Position numbers and translations under genes: made by a program. DNA of 34,526 nt. It comes from an uncultured Bacteroides sp. (lineage in GTDB: Bacteria > Bacteroidota > Bacteroidia > Bacteroidales > Bacteroidaceae). Shown one piece after another: positions 7,474-16,974 of this stretch. The notes below the pieces were generated by a model that ran no database searches, was not told the origin of the DNA, and was given only the letters and a program-made list of their open reading frames with translations. The stretch covers positions 1 to 34,526 of the forward strand of contig CAMTPA010000032.1 in the NCBI GenBank assembly GCA_947074275.1, read 5' to 3'. The first letter of the stretch is position 1. Every line of letters starts with the position of its first letter.

Positions 7474-10400
7474 TCACTTCAATGAATTTACATCGATTTT
7501 CGCATACTTTATTCGTTGTCTGCGCCAAGTGTAGATAGCGTGCAAATCACCATCTTTTCCTTGAATGATAGACGGATAAGAGTATTGGCTTATGGGCGAA
7601 TCTTCGAGTGTCACTTTATGCTCCCAGTTTACTCCATCCTCCGACACCGCTATCGAAAGAGGCGTGCGAGGTCCTTTGGGTGTACCAGGAAGCGTTTCAA
7701 AATTGTTGTATATCAACACGTGGCGGCCATCTTTGAGCGTCACGGCATCGGTGCCCGAATTGTTGTTTGGCAAATCAGACAGGGTTACTTTGCTCCACGT
7801 GTCACCATTATCGTCACTCCAAGCAGTAGCAACTTTACCATTACGAGTGCGAGCAAGCACTTGCAAACGCCCCCCCTTGTGGCGCAAGATACTGGGCTGT
7901 ATAGCGTAAATAGGCTTCATATCACTGCCTTGAATCGCTTCACCTGCTTCCTGATCATTGCTATCTGTCACACCAGCTTTGCGCGAAATGGTAGGATAGT
8001 CCATCTCCGCATCCAAAGGCCCTACCATTTTCCACGTTTTGCCCTTATCATCGGATATTTCAAAGTGTAATCTCCATCCATTTTTACCTTCGGTGCTCGA
8101 AGGCGAAATGATGCGACCATTGATGTATTCGGGTTTATTTTTGATAGGCCCCAAGAAACCTTCGGGCAGCGGTTCGCGTTTGCTCCACGTTTTTCCTCCA
8201 TCCGAAGAGCGTGTGACCCATCCAGTCCAGTCGCCCACATTGGTGCCTATTTTAAAAAAGAGCAGTAAATCACCATCAGGCACTTGAAACAAAACAGGAT
8301 TCCAACAAGCTTTGCGACGAGCATTTGCCGTGTCGCCCTCAAAGGTTATAGCTACTGGGCCAGCACTTGCTGGGGTTGTACTTTGATTGATGCCCGATAA
8401 TCCTGCCAATTGAGTCAAAGGATCATCCAAACCAAACACCCCATCGGCAGCTAAATAAGGGGCAGTCCATTCCTTTGCCCCTTTAGGCTTGCGACTAACC
8501 CAAATACCGCAATCGGGATTGCGCTCTTTTGTTCCTCCAAAAAAAGAGGCTACTAAGTCACCGTTATCAAGCTGAACGATTGTAGCACCGTGACACTCAG
8601 GAAAAGAACTCTCTTCGTATAAAAATTCATCTTGAACAATGGCTTTATCTTTGGTAGGAATAGCCACCCGAAAACGATAATTGCCCGACTCCACTTGCTT
8701 CACTTCGCCATTGGGCAGGTGAATCTCGGCCGTTGTATTGGCAGGTATCGTCACTTCCCAATCCAAGTTTTGAAGATTTTTTTTCCAACGGCTCACAATC
8801 AAACCGTAGGGCGACATATAAGATGCATCTACTTCGCTCAAATCTTGAATCTCGAAATTGGGTTTCATCACAATGTGCTTGAAGGCGATGTTTTTGCGGT
8901 CGCTACGAATACCCGCTAAGTTTTCGTAATACCACGCCAACAAATCGCCCAATAGCATCACGTGATTACCACTATTCATTTTGGGGCTGGCTGTGTTACC
9001 ATTCCAAAGTTCCCAAATCGTGGTGGCGCCTTGTTTCACCATATAGCCATACGAAGGGTAAGTATCGTTGGTAGCAAGTAGATAAGCCACATCGGCATAT
9101 CCTTTGCGTGAAAGTTCACGCATAATCCATTGCTGACCTATCACCCCACTACTCACGTGTCCTTTGTTGGTGGTAATGATAGAGCTAACCACGTTTTTCA
9201 CCACATCGTCGCGATACTCTTGAGGCACTAAACCAAATGCCAAAGGAAGAATATTGGCTGTGACTGTGTTGTTGCCATAATAGATGCTATCAGGGAAAAG
9301 AACGTGTCCGGGAGCAAGCGATGTGCCTTTCTTCACATTCAAGAATTTTTTGTTGAAAGCATCTTTCATCTGATGTTCCAGATTCTTCCACATCTCTTTT
9401 TCTTCGTCCAGCCCTTGAATTTCGGCGAAACGGTGCATTGTTTGAAGCATTTTCAAATAATAGGCCGTAGAGATTAACGCACCATCCGTCTGACGAGCAG
9501 GATCTTTGCTATGAATCAGATCCAATGATTCGGGTGGTACACACCAATCGCCATAGCGATCTTTGGTGATAATCATTTCAGAGTTCATATATTCATCCAT
9601 CATATGCTTCAACCAAAGCTTCATATTGGGGTAGTACTTCTCGATAGGAGCTTTGTTGCCATACTGAGTATAAAGCATATCACAAATAATAGGCAATGAG
9701 GCAGGCCACGTCATATTATCAGAGAAATAATTCCAATAAGCAGGTGCAACATCGGGGATACAGCCATCTTCACGTTGCGCTTCACAAATGTCATTCACCC
9801 ACTTAGCATAGAGTGGCCCGTTGCCAAACAAGTAACTTTCGCCCCACGTTCCCATCACACGGTCGCCCAACCAAGGCTGACGCTCATTGCGTTGTGGGCA
9901 GTCTACTGGCATACCTTTGTAGTTGCCCAATATTCCCCACCAAGCATTTTGATAGATTTGGTTCAACATATCGTTTGAAGAGGTAAACGTGCCCAAGTTT
10001 TCCATTTCATCGCTCACCACTTCGCCTACAAAATCATCCACCGTAGGGTTGGGATAACCATCAACCTCTACATAGCGAAAACCGTGGTAAACAAAACGAG
10101 GAGCCCACGTTTCTCCGTGTTCCTTACCGTTGCTCACGTAGGTATCTGTTACCCTTGCATCGCGCAGATTCTCTACATATAAATTGCCATCGGGTTGAAG
10201 CAATTCAGCAAAACGCATACGAATGGTATCCCCTTCGACTGTGTCACGCACTTTCATACGTATCCATCCCACCATATTTTGTCCCATATCAAGGATATAC
10301 TTATCGCCTACTTTAGCGATGGATTGTGGTTTCATTGTTTTCACCACCTTCATATTGGGAGTCATCGCTCCGTGTAGTGTTCCCGAAGGAATAGCCACAC

Positions 10401-11379
10401 GCTGAGCAGGTATCCAAGCTGTGTCGTCATAGCCGGTTTCAGTCCAACCAATCAGCTCTTTGCGAGCGTCATATTCTTCACCATCATATTCGTTGTTGCT
10501 ACGTATAGGCCCTTCGGTAGAAAGTTTCCAAGAAGCATCCGATGCAATTGTCTCTTTTGTTCCATCTTCGTACTCCACAATTAAGTTCATACGCAGTTTG
10601 GGGTAGCCAAAAGTTGGAATCTTATAGGGTTTGTAATTTTGACGCATCGTGTAGAAGCGTCCATTACCCAATGTCACTCCAATGGCATTGTTGTCGTTGA
10701 GCATATCCGTCACATCGAAACTGTTGTATGTGATAGATTTGCGATAATCGGTAGGCACAGGTGCCAACACCTGCTCCCCTACTCGCGCACCATTGATAAA
10801 TAGCTCGTACATACCCATCCCTGCAATATGAGCTGTGGCTTGTTTTACTTTCTTATCTTTTAGCTTAAACTCCTTGCGCAAGTAGCGTGAGCTTAACCTA
10901 CTCCATTGCGTTTCGCTATCACCCGGTGCAGCTTTATCCAGCCCTATCCATTGTCCACGCCAATGAGCCTCTTTTAATAGCCCAATGCTAAACATAGCAG
11001 CATCGCTCCAAGCAGAAGTACCTTTGTTGGTGTAGCTTCTCACCTTCCAATAAGCACGCTCGTTGTTTTTGAGGGGTGTGCCAGCGTAACTGATCCACAA
11101 GGTTTCGGCAGATTCTACCTTACCCGAATTCCACAAATCGCCTTCGTTTTTGTTGAGCAACTCCATAGACGATGCCACTAATATCTGATAGGCAGTTTGC
11201 TTCACCCCATTGGCCGATGATTCGATGCGCCAACTAAAACGAGGTTCAGCCGTATCCAGTCCCATCGGGTCAATCATCTGTTCGGTAAGCAACCCAACTA
11301 CTTGAACACCTTTCCCAAACAAAGCAGTTGGAAAAAGAGAGCAAAGTGCTAAAAGAATATTTAAAATAAAGTATTTCAT
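7474..11379 (-). CDS. GH78 alpha-L-rhamnosidase fused to a sialidase-like six-bladed propeller
   Basis: A two-enzyme polypeptide of 1301 residues from the ATG at 11379. The TTG two codons upstream is rejected: the ATG gives MKYFILNILLALCS, a clean signal peptide, 10 nt after the GH140 stop. Residues about 25-910 form a complete GH78: Ig-like and N-terminal domains, the catalytic block DCPQRNERQPWLGD (493-506, likely acid Glu499), YGDW (609-612), and a C-terminal beta domain. Residues about 915-1301 form a BNR/Asp-box propeller of the COG4692 'predicted neuraminidase' type. It starts at DEFLYEESSFPECHGATIV and carries at least three SxDxGxTW boxes (about 1058-1065, 1109-1116, 1188-1195) plus a degenerate one near 1246. 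The usual sialidase FRIP arginine motif is replaced by ECHGA. Cleavage of Rha followed by a neighbouring keto-sugar is an inference from context. It lies between GH140 and GH127 in one operon. Confidence 0.88.
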   Translation of the reverse strand: MKYFILNILLALCSLFPTALFGKGVQVVGLLTEQMIDPMGLDTAEPRFSWRIESSANGVKQTAYQILVASSMELLNKNEGDLWNSGKVESAETLWISYAGTPLKNNERAYWKVRSYTNKGTSAWSDAAMFSIGLLKEAHWRGQWIGLDKAAPGDSETQWSRLSSRYLRKEFKLKDKKVKQATAHIAGMGMYELFINGARVGEQVLAPVPTDYRKSITYNSFDVTDMLNDNNAIGVTLGNGRFYTMRQNYKPYKIPTFGYPKLRMNLIVEYEDGTKETIASDASWKLSTEGPIRSNNEYDGEEYDARKELIGWTETGYDDTAWIPAQRVAIPSGTLHGAMTPNMKVVKTMKPQSIAKVGDKYILDMGQNMVGWIRMKVRDTVEGDTIRMRFAELLQPDGNLYVENLRDARVTDTYVSNGKEHGETWAPRFVYHGFRYVEVDGYPNPTVDDFVGEVVSDEMENLGTFTSSNDMLNQIYQNAWWGILGNYKGMPVDCPQRNERQPWLGDRVMGTWGESYLFGNGPLYAKWVNDICEAQREDGCIPDVAPAYWNYFSDNMTWPASLPIICDMLYTQYGNKAPIEKYYPNMKLWLKHMMDEYMNSEMIITKDRYGDWCVPPESLDLIHSKDPARQTDGALISTAYYLKMLQTMHRFAEIQGLDEEKEMWKNLEHQMKDAFNKKFLNVKKGTSLAPGHVLFPDSIYYGNNTVTANILPLAFGLVPQEYRDDVVKNVVSSIITTNKGHVSSGVIGQQWIMRELSRKGYADVAYLLATNDTYPSYGYMVKQGATTIWELWNGNTASPKMNSGNHVMLLGDLLAWYYENLAGIRSDRKNIAFKHIVMKPNFEIQDLSEVDASYMSPYGLIVSRWKKNLQNLDWEVTIPANTTAEIHLPNGEVKQVESGNYRFRVAIPTKDKAIVQDEFLYEESSFPECHGATIVQLDNGDLVASFFGGTKERNPDCGIWVSRKPKGAKEWTAPYLAADGVFGLDDPLTQLAGLSGINQSTTPASAGPVAITFEGDTANARRKACWNPVLFQVPDGDLLLFFKIGTNVGDWTGWVTRSSDGGKTWSKREPLPEGFLGPIKNKPEYINGRIISPSSTEGKNGWRLHFEISDDKGKTWKMVGPLDAEMDYPTISRKAGVTDSNDQEAGEAIQGSDMKPIYAIQPSILRHKGGRLQVLARTRNGKVATAWSDDNGDTWSKVTLSDLPNNNSGTDAVTLKDGRHVLIYNNFETLPGTPKGPRTPLSIAVSEDGVNWEHKVTLEDSPISQYSYPSIIQGKDGDLHAIYTWRRQRIKYAKIDVNSLK

Positions 11380-11389
11380 CTTCAATCTA

Positions 11390-12826
11390 TTAGTACGCTG
11401 TTGGCAATGAAGTCCAATCTTTCTTCACATAATCTTTTGTTGCATCAACAGCAATCAACACTTGGTCGTTGCCACTCATATAGCCACTATCGTGTTGAAA
11501 CTTAGTAATTTTGCTATCAAACTCGCCAATGTAGTCTAACGCACCCGTTTTGGGGCTATACCACCACACATTCTTCTTCGCGCCACTGATTTTTCCTAAA
11601 TCAATTTCCATTGGACGGCCAGAATAGTTGTACACCAACAGATAATCGTTACCACGAGTTGCGATAGCTCTATCGTAACGCTCACCATTTGTTCCAGCAA
11701 TAATCGATTGATCGGGAACTCTTTCTAAGAAAGGAAATGCCAACATCAAATCCTTTAGATATTGCATCTGTCCAAAACCAGGATCTTTCAAGGCATCCCA
11801 CCAAGGTTTTTCCGCTCCAAACGAAGCCATCTTGCCAGGACGATGGAATTGCATAATAGAGTTGTGACCGTAGGTATGTCCAAACGAACCTGCAAAAACC
11901 GACCAGTAAGCATAACGGCGCATATCATAATCCATCCAACGGGTCTCATTTACATCGTGAAGTCCTTGCGGTATATCTTCATAAATTGGCTCACCGTCGA
12001 TTACTGGTTTAAGTGGGGTTAATGTGCTTGCTTCTACAAAGCGCCAGTTATCTTCTTCGGTATTCTCTTCAATTGGATAGTCGCCATCACCTTTGCGCTG
12101 ACCGTAACGACGGTGTCCACTTTGAAACATATTAAAGTCCATCCAAGGTTCGTTGTTGAACCAAGTGGCCGATGTGGTACGTCCACGAGGGTGGAAGGTC
12201 ATTAAATGATTGGAATCAATCGCACGAATGGTTTTAGCCAACGCCAACCATTCATCAGTTTTTTTATCGCCACGAATATCGCCGCCAATAAACCAAATGA
12301 TGTTGGGATTATCTTTGTAGCGTTCGGCAAGAAACTTGCCATAAGCCTCTGCTTCTTTCACATTCATTTTACCTTGGTCTACCGGTGTGCCCCAAATAGG
12401 CACCATACCAATATAGATGCCATTTTTCGCTGCTGTCTCTACAATGTAATCCAAATGATCCCAATAGCCATAAACACCTTTCTGATTGATATTCTTAAAA
12501 TTGTATCCATCGATGTGTGAATATTGGCCATATATGTTCATAGAAGGTACATCGTTCAGAGTTTGTATTTGTACCACGTTGTATCCCGCATTTTTGCACG
12601 CATTCAAGTAGTAAGACACCTCATCGCGATCGAGGCGTTGAGGCAATAACCAACCCGTTTCGCCCAGCCAAAAGAAAGGAGTGCCATTTTCGTGTTTCAA
12701 ATAGCGTCCTTCTTCAGAAACCATCAACTTACCGTTTTTCCACGGAATGTAAGTCGATTTTTTTTGGGCAAAGCCAATTGTAGTAAATAGTAGTAATAGA
12801 AAAGAGAGTGTTATCTTATTTTTCAT
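11390..12826 (-). CDS. GH140 apiosidase (DUF4038 family)
   Basis: A secreted 478-residue (beta/alpha)8 glycosidase of GH140, the family defined by the RG-II endo-apiosidase that cuts the bond between apiose and the galacturonan backbone and so frees side chains A and B. A signal peptide (about 1-20, ends GFAQ) is followed by FFWLGETGW (51-59), typical of DUF4038. The candidate acid/base is Asp183 (WFIGGD) and the nucleophile Glu279 (VIDGEP), close in position to the catalytic pair I recall for BT1012 (Asp187/Glu284). A small C-terminal beta domain follows (about 385-478, with KNVWWYSPKTG). The ATG at 12826 lies 23 nt after the GH105 stop, and the next gene starts 10 nt after this stop. This is the most RG-II-specific marker in the window. 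Confidence 0.88.
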   Translation of the reverse strand: MKNKITLSFLLLLFTTIGFAQKKSTYIPWKNGKLMVSEEGRYLKHENGTPFFWLGETGWLLPQRLDRDEVSYYLNACKNAGYNVVQIQTLNDVPSMNIYGQYSHIDGYNFKNINQKGVYGYWDHLDYIVETAAKNGIYIGMVPIWGTPVDQGKMNVKEAEAYGKFLAERYKDNPNIIWFIGGDIRGDKKTDEWLALAKTIRAIDSNHLMTFHPRGRTTSATWFNNEPWMDFNMFQSGHRRYGQRKGDGDYPIEENTEEDNWRFVEASTLTPLKPVIDGEPIYEDIPQGLHDVNETRWMDYDMRRYAYWSVFAGSFGHTYGHNSIMQFHRPGKMASFGAEKPWWDALKDPGFGQMQYLKDLMLAFPFLERVPDQSIIAGTNGERYDRAIATRGNDYLLVYNYSGRPMEIDLGKISGAKKNVWWYSPKTGALDYIGEFDSKITKFQHDSGYMSGNDQVLIAVDATKDYVKKDWTSLPTAY

Positions 12827-12849
12827 TATTCAAATGATATTATAATATT

Positions 12850-14073
12850 TTATTTCAATGCGTATTTAGAGTCCTTCTCAGCCATCTTCTCGTATTCGAG
12901 AGCAGCCAAGATAAATGAGCCAACCGATTTAGGATCATTCTCGATGATAGGTTCGCTGATGTAATAGGCAAAGCTACCATCGCGATTGCCCTTACCCCCT
13001 AAACCAGCCACTGCACAGCAGTTCACCAGTGTATAAGTGCCATTAGGTTCTTCTTTCACAAATTGCTTTATCATACCATCGAATGCTTTGGCTGTAGCAT
13101 CGCCATATTCATTGGCAGAAATATAACCTTCGTTGATTGATTTGCTCAAGAAATAAACAAATAAAGCCGACGCAGAAGACTCCAAATAGTTGCCTTGACG
13201 ATTGCCTTGGTCGGTAACTTGCCACCACACACCAGTTTCAGAATCTTGATATTTCACAATATTTTTGGCAAGTGTGTCTACAATAGCCAGTACATCTTCG
13301 CGTCCTTTTGTAGTTTTGGGCAGATAATCGAGCACATCGACCAACGCAGCTGCATACCAACCGATGCTACGACTCCAGATATTAGGCGAACATCCCGTGT
13401 TTTTGTCTGCCCACAGTTGTTTTTTGCTTTCGTCCCAACCGTGAAAGAACAAGCCTGTTTTAGAGTCGTAAGAGTATTTAGCCATCAAAGTGATTTGTTT
13501 TACCACTTCATCAAAAAGAGTGGTGTCATTAAACACAGCCCCGTATTGAGCCAAATAGGGAGATGCCATAAAAATGCCATCGAGCCACATCTGATTATCG
13601 TATATTTTTTTGTGCCAGAAACCTCCTTCTGAAGTACGTGGTTGCTCTTGCATTTGCTTCACCAAGGTATCCATCGCTACTTTGTAACGTTCGTCTTTGG
13701 TTTGAGCATAAATATCGAATAAGGCTTTGCCGGGGTTAATATTGTCAATATTGAACGACAGATAGTTCATTCTAATTTTACCATCGTTGCTTATCAAGCT
13801 ATCCGCATATATTTTTGCATAGTCGAAATAGGTTTGATCGCCAGTTTGCTTCCAAGTTTCGAGCATCGATTTCACCACCAATCCGTGTGTGTATCCCCAA
13901 CGTGGTTTGGTGGCTTTCTCAATCATCCACGGTTCGGGAAAGCGTGCCATTTCCGATTGCGCCATACGTTCGCTCCATTTAATAGATTCCTCTTGCTTCG
14001 AAGCTGTTCCACACGAGAGCAAACTGCCTGCCAACAACAGGCAGCCGACAAAGGTCATACCTACAATTTTCAT
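12850..14073 (-). CDS. GH105 unsaturated rhamnogalacturonyl/glucuronyl hydrolase, lipoprotein
   Basis: A GH105 (YteR/YesR-like) (alpha/alpha)6 enzyme that hydrates and releases the 4,5-unsaturated uronic acid left at the end of pectin oligosaccharides by polysaccharide lyases. The ATG at 14073 is preferred over a TTG at 14100: it lies 16 nt after the GH95 stop and gives a clear lipoprotein signal with lipobox LLSC (Cys21). The family block DNQMWLDGIFMASPY is present with catalytic Asp165. Other conserved parts are SRSIGWYAAALVDVLDYLP and VNCCAVAGLGG. 407 residues is normal. It appears to be the only lipid-anchored glycosidase of its run, the others having cleavable Sec signals. A lyase making its substrate must be encoded outside the window. 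Confidence 0.9.
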   Translation of the reverse strand: MKIVGMTFVGCLLLAGSLLSCGTASKQEESIKWSERMAQSEMARFPEPWMIEKATKPRWGYTHGLVVKSMLETWKQTGDQTYFDYAKIYADSLISNDGKIRMNYLSFNIDNINPGKALFDIYAQTKDERYKVAMDTLVKQMQEQPRTSEGGFWHKKIYDNQMWLDGIFMASPYLAQYGAVFNDTTLFDEVVKQITLMAKYSYDSKTGLFFHGWDESKKQLWADKNTGCSPNIWSRSIGWYAAALVDVLDYLPKTTKGREDVLAIVDTLAKNIVKYQDSETGVWWQVTDQGNRQGNYLESSASALFVYFLSKSINEGYISANEYGDATAKAFDGMIKQFVKEEPNGTYTLVNCCAVAGLGGKGNRDGSFAYYISEPIIENDPKSVGSFILAALEYEKMAEKDSKYALK

Positions 14074-14089
14074 CTTATATCTGTTTAGT

Positions 14090-16540
14090 TTATTTTCCAA
14101 TCAATGTATATTCTTCACCCGGTTTTGTTTGCAAATCGTAAAGATATGTTCTTTCAAACTTCACTTCACTTAGTTTTGCATTTTCGTTGATGAGTGGTTC
14201 TGCTATTTGCGGAATTTCATACAACGGATTTTTATTTTCACCTCTTGCAGCTTTCAGCCCCTTGCCCGACAAGGGAGTGGCAGAACGCAAGCGACAATTA
14301 CCTCCATTTTTCGATTTAATGACCAGACGACTTACCTTTCCATCTTTCCAAGTCAAGTCTGTTATCTCAAAGCCACCACGTGCTACCAGTCCTTTCACAC
14401 TACCATCTTTCCAATAAGACGGTAAGGCAGGCAATAAATAGATAAAACCGTCGTGGCTTTGCATCAACATTTCGGCAATACCCGCCGTGCAACCAAAATT
14501 CCCATCTATTTGAAAGGGAGGATGCGCATCGAACAAATTGGGATAGGTTCCACCTTTTTTCTTTTCATTACGCACCAAAGTCAATTGGTCGGTTATTAGC
14601 TTGTAGGCGTGGTCGCCATCGAGCAAACGTGCCCACAAACATACTTTCCAGCCCATACTCCAACCAGTAGAAGGGTCGCCACGTGCAATGAGCGATGTGC
14701 GAGCGGCATCAAACAATTCGGGAGTGCGAAATGGTGATATTTGGTTGCTGGGAAACAGACCGTATAAATGAGAGATATGACGATGCACATCTTCGGGGTC
14801 ATCCCAGTCGAACATCCACTCTTGCAATTGTCCCCATCTACCTACTTGCATTGGAGCCATCTCTTTCAGCCTGCCCTCCAAGCGTTGTGCATACTCTTGG
14901 TCTTCGCCCAATATGTCGGCAGCGTCAATCACCTGATTCCACAAATCGAACACCAACTGGTTGTCGATGGTACAACCAGGTGCAGTAGTAGCTTTTCCAC
15001 CACTGCCTGCGTGTACATTCTCGGGCGAGTTGCTGGGGCATACCACCAACCACCCCGTAGTGGGTTCGTATACCATTGTTTCGTCAAAGAAGCGTGCCGC
15101 CTCTTTCATTATCGGATATATTTCGCGAAGAAACTCCTTGTCGCCTGTGTAGAGGTAGCGTTCCCAAAGGTGACGACAAAGCCAAGCACCACCTGCTGGC
15201 CACATTCCCGAAGGTGCTTTGTCGATAGCACCCGTCATACGCCAAATGTCGGTGTTATGGTGTAGCACCCAGCCATTTGCGCCATACATTACCTTGGCTG
15301 TTTCTTTGCCCGTTTCGCTCACCTCTTTTATTAACTGAAAAAGTGGTTCGTGAAGTTCTGTAAGATTAGTCACTTCGGCAGGCCAATAATTCATCTCCAA
15401 ATTGATGTTGCAAGTATATTTGCTATCCCACGAAGGAAACAGTTTATCGTTCCAAATGCCTTGTAAGTTGGCAGGTTGTCCACCGGGTTGCGATGAGCAA
15501 ATAAGCAAATAGCGACCAAAATTATAATAAGTAGAAACCAGAAAATTGTCGTTGGTGTCTTTAAATCTCTCCACACGAATATCGGTAGGCACGTGCGCAT
15601 ATTGATCTTCACCCAAATCGAGCGAAGAGCGATTCATAAAATTTCTGAAATACGCCACGTGCTCCGCCTTCGACTGGTCGTAGGGTTGTTGCATTGCTTT
15701 GTGCAAATACTCTTTTGCACGAGCCACCTGATTGCCTGTAATATCTTTGTAATTGTTGAAATTAGTAGCAATAGAGGTATATATCACTGCTTCGTCAGCG
15801 TTTTCGATGCTCAACACCCCATCACGCACGGTTTGTGTGCCACCTTTGGTGTGGGCAGCCACGCGTCCTTGAAACTCCACTCTACCACGCAATCCCTCGT
15901 GATTGGAAGAGATGCCCGATAATGAAATCTCGTTTCCTTCGGTCTCTATCATCACATCTTGATGTGGCGAAGTGAGGGTGGTGTTGCAAGTAATCATCCC
16001 CGGTTTATCGGCAGTCAGCCTCACGGTTATCACTTGATCGGGAAAGGATGTGATGGTTTCGCGTTGATAGTTTACCCCATCCACATTATATTTCACAATG
16101 GTGCGAGCCGAGTCGAGACTCAGTTCACGGTAATAATCTGTATATCGATTGTGCCCTGGAAAAGCAATGCGCAAATCACCAAAAGTTTGATAAGGCATAC
16201 CGCTGTTTGTTTTCGACATCACCTTTTCGGTGGCCAGTGTTTGCGCTTCTAAATATTTACCTTCAAACACCAATTCTCGCACTTTTGGTATATTCTCCAA
16301 AGCGTCGGGATTGGGGTTGTTGTTGGGGCGACCTGCCCATAGTGTCTCCTCGTTGAGTTGTATTTGTTCTACACCGGGGTTGCCAAACACCATAGCTCCC
16401 AATCGTCCATTACCTAAGGGAAGTGCTTCCGTCCATACTTGGGCGGGCTTGTCATACCATAGATTATAAGACTGTTGCGCAGAAGCCATAAATGCGGAGC
16501 TTACCCACAATATTCCGCCTAATAACAAAAATTTCTTCAT
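14090..16540 (-). CDS. GH95 alpha-L-fucosidase / alpha-L-galactosidase
   Basis: A GH95 inverting exo-glycosidase for terminal L-fucose or L-galactose. In RG-II the relevant activity would be alpha-L-galactosidase on side chain A, but this is inferred from neighbours. The start is taken as ATG 16540 ([12 protein letters not shown]... signal peptide ending ASAQ) because AAGGA lies 7 nt upstream; ATG 16555 is a possible alternative, and the long frame back to a TTG at 16618 is rejected. Visible family motifs include [29 protein letters not shown] (Asn378 and Asn380), [12 protein letters not shown] (general acid Glu507) and [14 protein letters not shown]. Length (816 aa) is normal. It is the first gene of the seven-gene run. 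Its promoter should lie in 16541-16680, where only an imperfect -7 (TACATTTTG on the minus strand, 16582-16590) is seen. Confidence 0.93.
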   Translation of the reverse strand: MKKFLLLGGILWVSSAFMASAQQSYNLWYDKPAQVWTEALPLGNGRLGAMVFGNPGVEQIQLNEETLWAGRPNNNPNPDALENIPKVRELVFEGKYLEAQTLATEKVMSKTNSGMPYQTFGDLRIAFPGHNRYTDYYRELSLDSARTIVKYNVDGVNYQRETITSFPDQVITVRLTADKPGMITCNTTLTSPHQDVMIETEGNEISLSGISSNHEGLRGRVEFQGRVAAHTKGGTQTVRDGVLSIENADEAVIYTSIATNFNNYKDITGNQVARAKEYLHKAMQQPYDQSKAEHVAYFRNFMNRSSLDLGEDQYAHVPTDIRVERFKDTNDNFLVSTYYNFGRYLLICSSQPGGQPANLQGIWNDKLFPSWDSKYTCNINLEMNYWPAEVTNLTELHEPLFQLIKEVSETGKETAKVMYGANGWVLHHNTDIWRMTGAIDKAPSGMWPAGGAWLCRHLWERYLYTGDKEFLREIYPIMKEAARFFDETMVYEPTTGWLVVCPSNSPENVHAGSGGKATTAPGCTIDNQLVFDLWNQVIDAADILGEDQEYAQRLEGRLKEMAPMQVGRWGQLQEWMFDWDDPEDVHRHISHLYGLFPSNQISPFRTPELFDAARTSLIARGDPSTGWSMGWKVCLWARLLDGDHAYKLITDQLTLVRNEKKKGGTYPNLFDAHPPFQIDGNFGCTAGIAEMLMQSHDGFIYLLPALPSYWKDGSVKGLVARGGFEITDLTWKDGKVSRLVIKSKNGGNCRLRSATPLSGKGLKAARGENKNPLYEIPQIAEPLINENAKLSEVKFERTYLYDLQTKPGEEYTLIGK

Positions 16541-16680
16541 TCTAAAATCCTTCATATATACTTCTGAGACGATAATGCTTGCAAAATGTACTCTATATTT
16601 TCTACATTTCGACACCAAAAAGGATGCAGAAAGCGATACATTAAAGGCTATTATAGGTTATTTACAAGACTTTATAAAAA

Positions 16681-16721
16681 AAGAGACGTTTTTGCTGTTT
16701 TTGTCAGCAAAAACGTCTCTT
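16681..16721. terminator. Strong 17-bp hairpin, likely second terminator or insulator
   Basis: AAGAGACGTTTTTGCTG (16681-16697) pairs perfectly with 16705-16721 around a 7-nt loop. On the minus strand it is followed by seven T's, so it should stop minus-strand read-through from the META gene into the glycan operon. The plus-strand tail (TTGATTTTG) is weaker. Confidence 0.75.
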
Positions 16722-16807
16722 TTGATTTTGAACACAGCATATTGAAATAGTAAAACTACAACACTCTATTTATCAGCTGTTAACAGTCCATTTAGTTCCA
16801 CCGCATT

Positions 16808-16865
16808 GAAACTAAAGTTTCTCCCCCTTGAAACAAAAGTTTCGCCTTGTTGAAACAAAAGTTTC
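16808..16865. repeat. Array of three GAAAC-nAAA-GTTTC palindromes, 22-bp period
   Basis: GAAACTAAAGTTTC at 16808-16821, then GAAACAAAAGTTTC at 16830-16843 and 16852-16865. Start-to-start distance is exactly 22 bp, with different 8-nt spacers. Partial copies flank it (TTTAGTTCC at 16791-16799, GAAACTAAAC at 16883-16892), and a related pair TGAAATAGTAAAACTA / TGAAAATAGTGAAACTA sits at 16743 and 16872. Each unit is two 5-nt arms around 4 nt. Confidence 0.85.
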
Positions 16866-16910
16866 AAGGCTATGAAAATAGTGAAACTAAACAAGGCGTA
16901 GAATGACACA

Positions 16911-16960
16911 ATAGAACAAAAAAGAGTTGGCTCTTTACGAACCAACTCTTTTTGTTCTAT
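16911..16960 (-). terminator. Terminator of the META lipoprotein gene
   Basis: On the minus strand the arm 16960-16942 pairs with 16930-16911 (core AAAAAGAGTTGG / CCAACTCTTTTT, extended outward by ATAGAAC/GTTCTAT with one extra A) around an 11-nt loop. It starts about 15 nt past the stop at 16975. The T-run lies inside the descending arm. Confidence 0.8.
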
Positions 16961-16974
16961 TGAAAAATAAAATG

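Larger units (their letters stand above)
16541..16974. other. Gene-free 434-bp spacer with hairpins and a palindrome array
   Basis: No convincing coding frame. From left to right it holds the presumed leader and promoter of the GH95 operon, a perfect 17-bp hairpin (16681-16721), the GAAAC-GTTTC palindrome array (16808-16865) with flanking half-sites, and the terminator of the META lipoprotein gene (16911-16960). Confidence 0.7.

Noticed and set aside
7474..8640. Calling the propeller half a true sialidase
   Set aside because: The FRIP arginine motif is missing and the gene context is pectin, not host glycans.
14074..14100. TTG start for the GH105 gene
   Set aside because: It overlaps the GH95 stop region and would bury the lipoprotein signal behind nine extra residues; ATG 14073 is clean.
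16541..16618. TTG-initiated extension of GH95
   Set aside because: The added residues are basic and non-signal-like; ATG 16540 has AAGGA at a good distance and a standard signal peptide.
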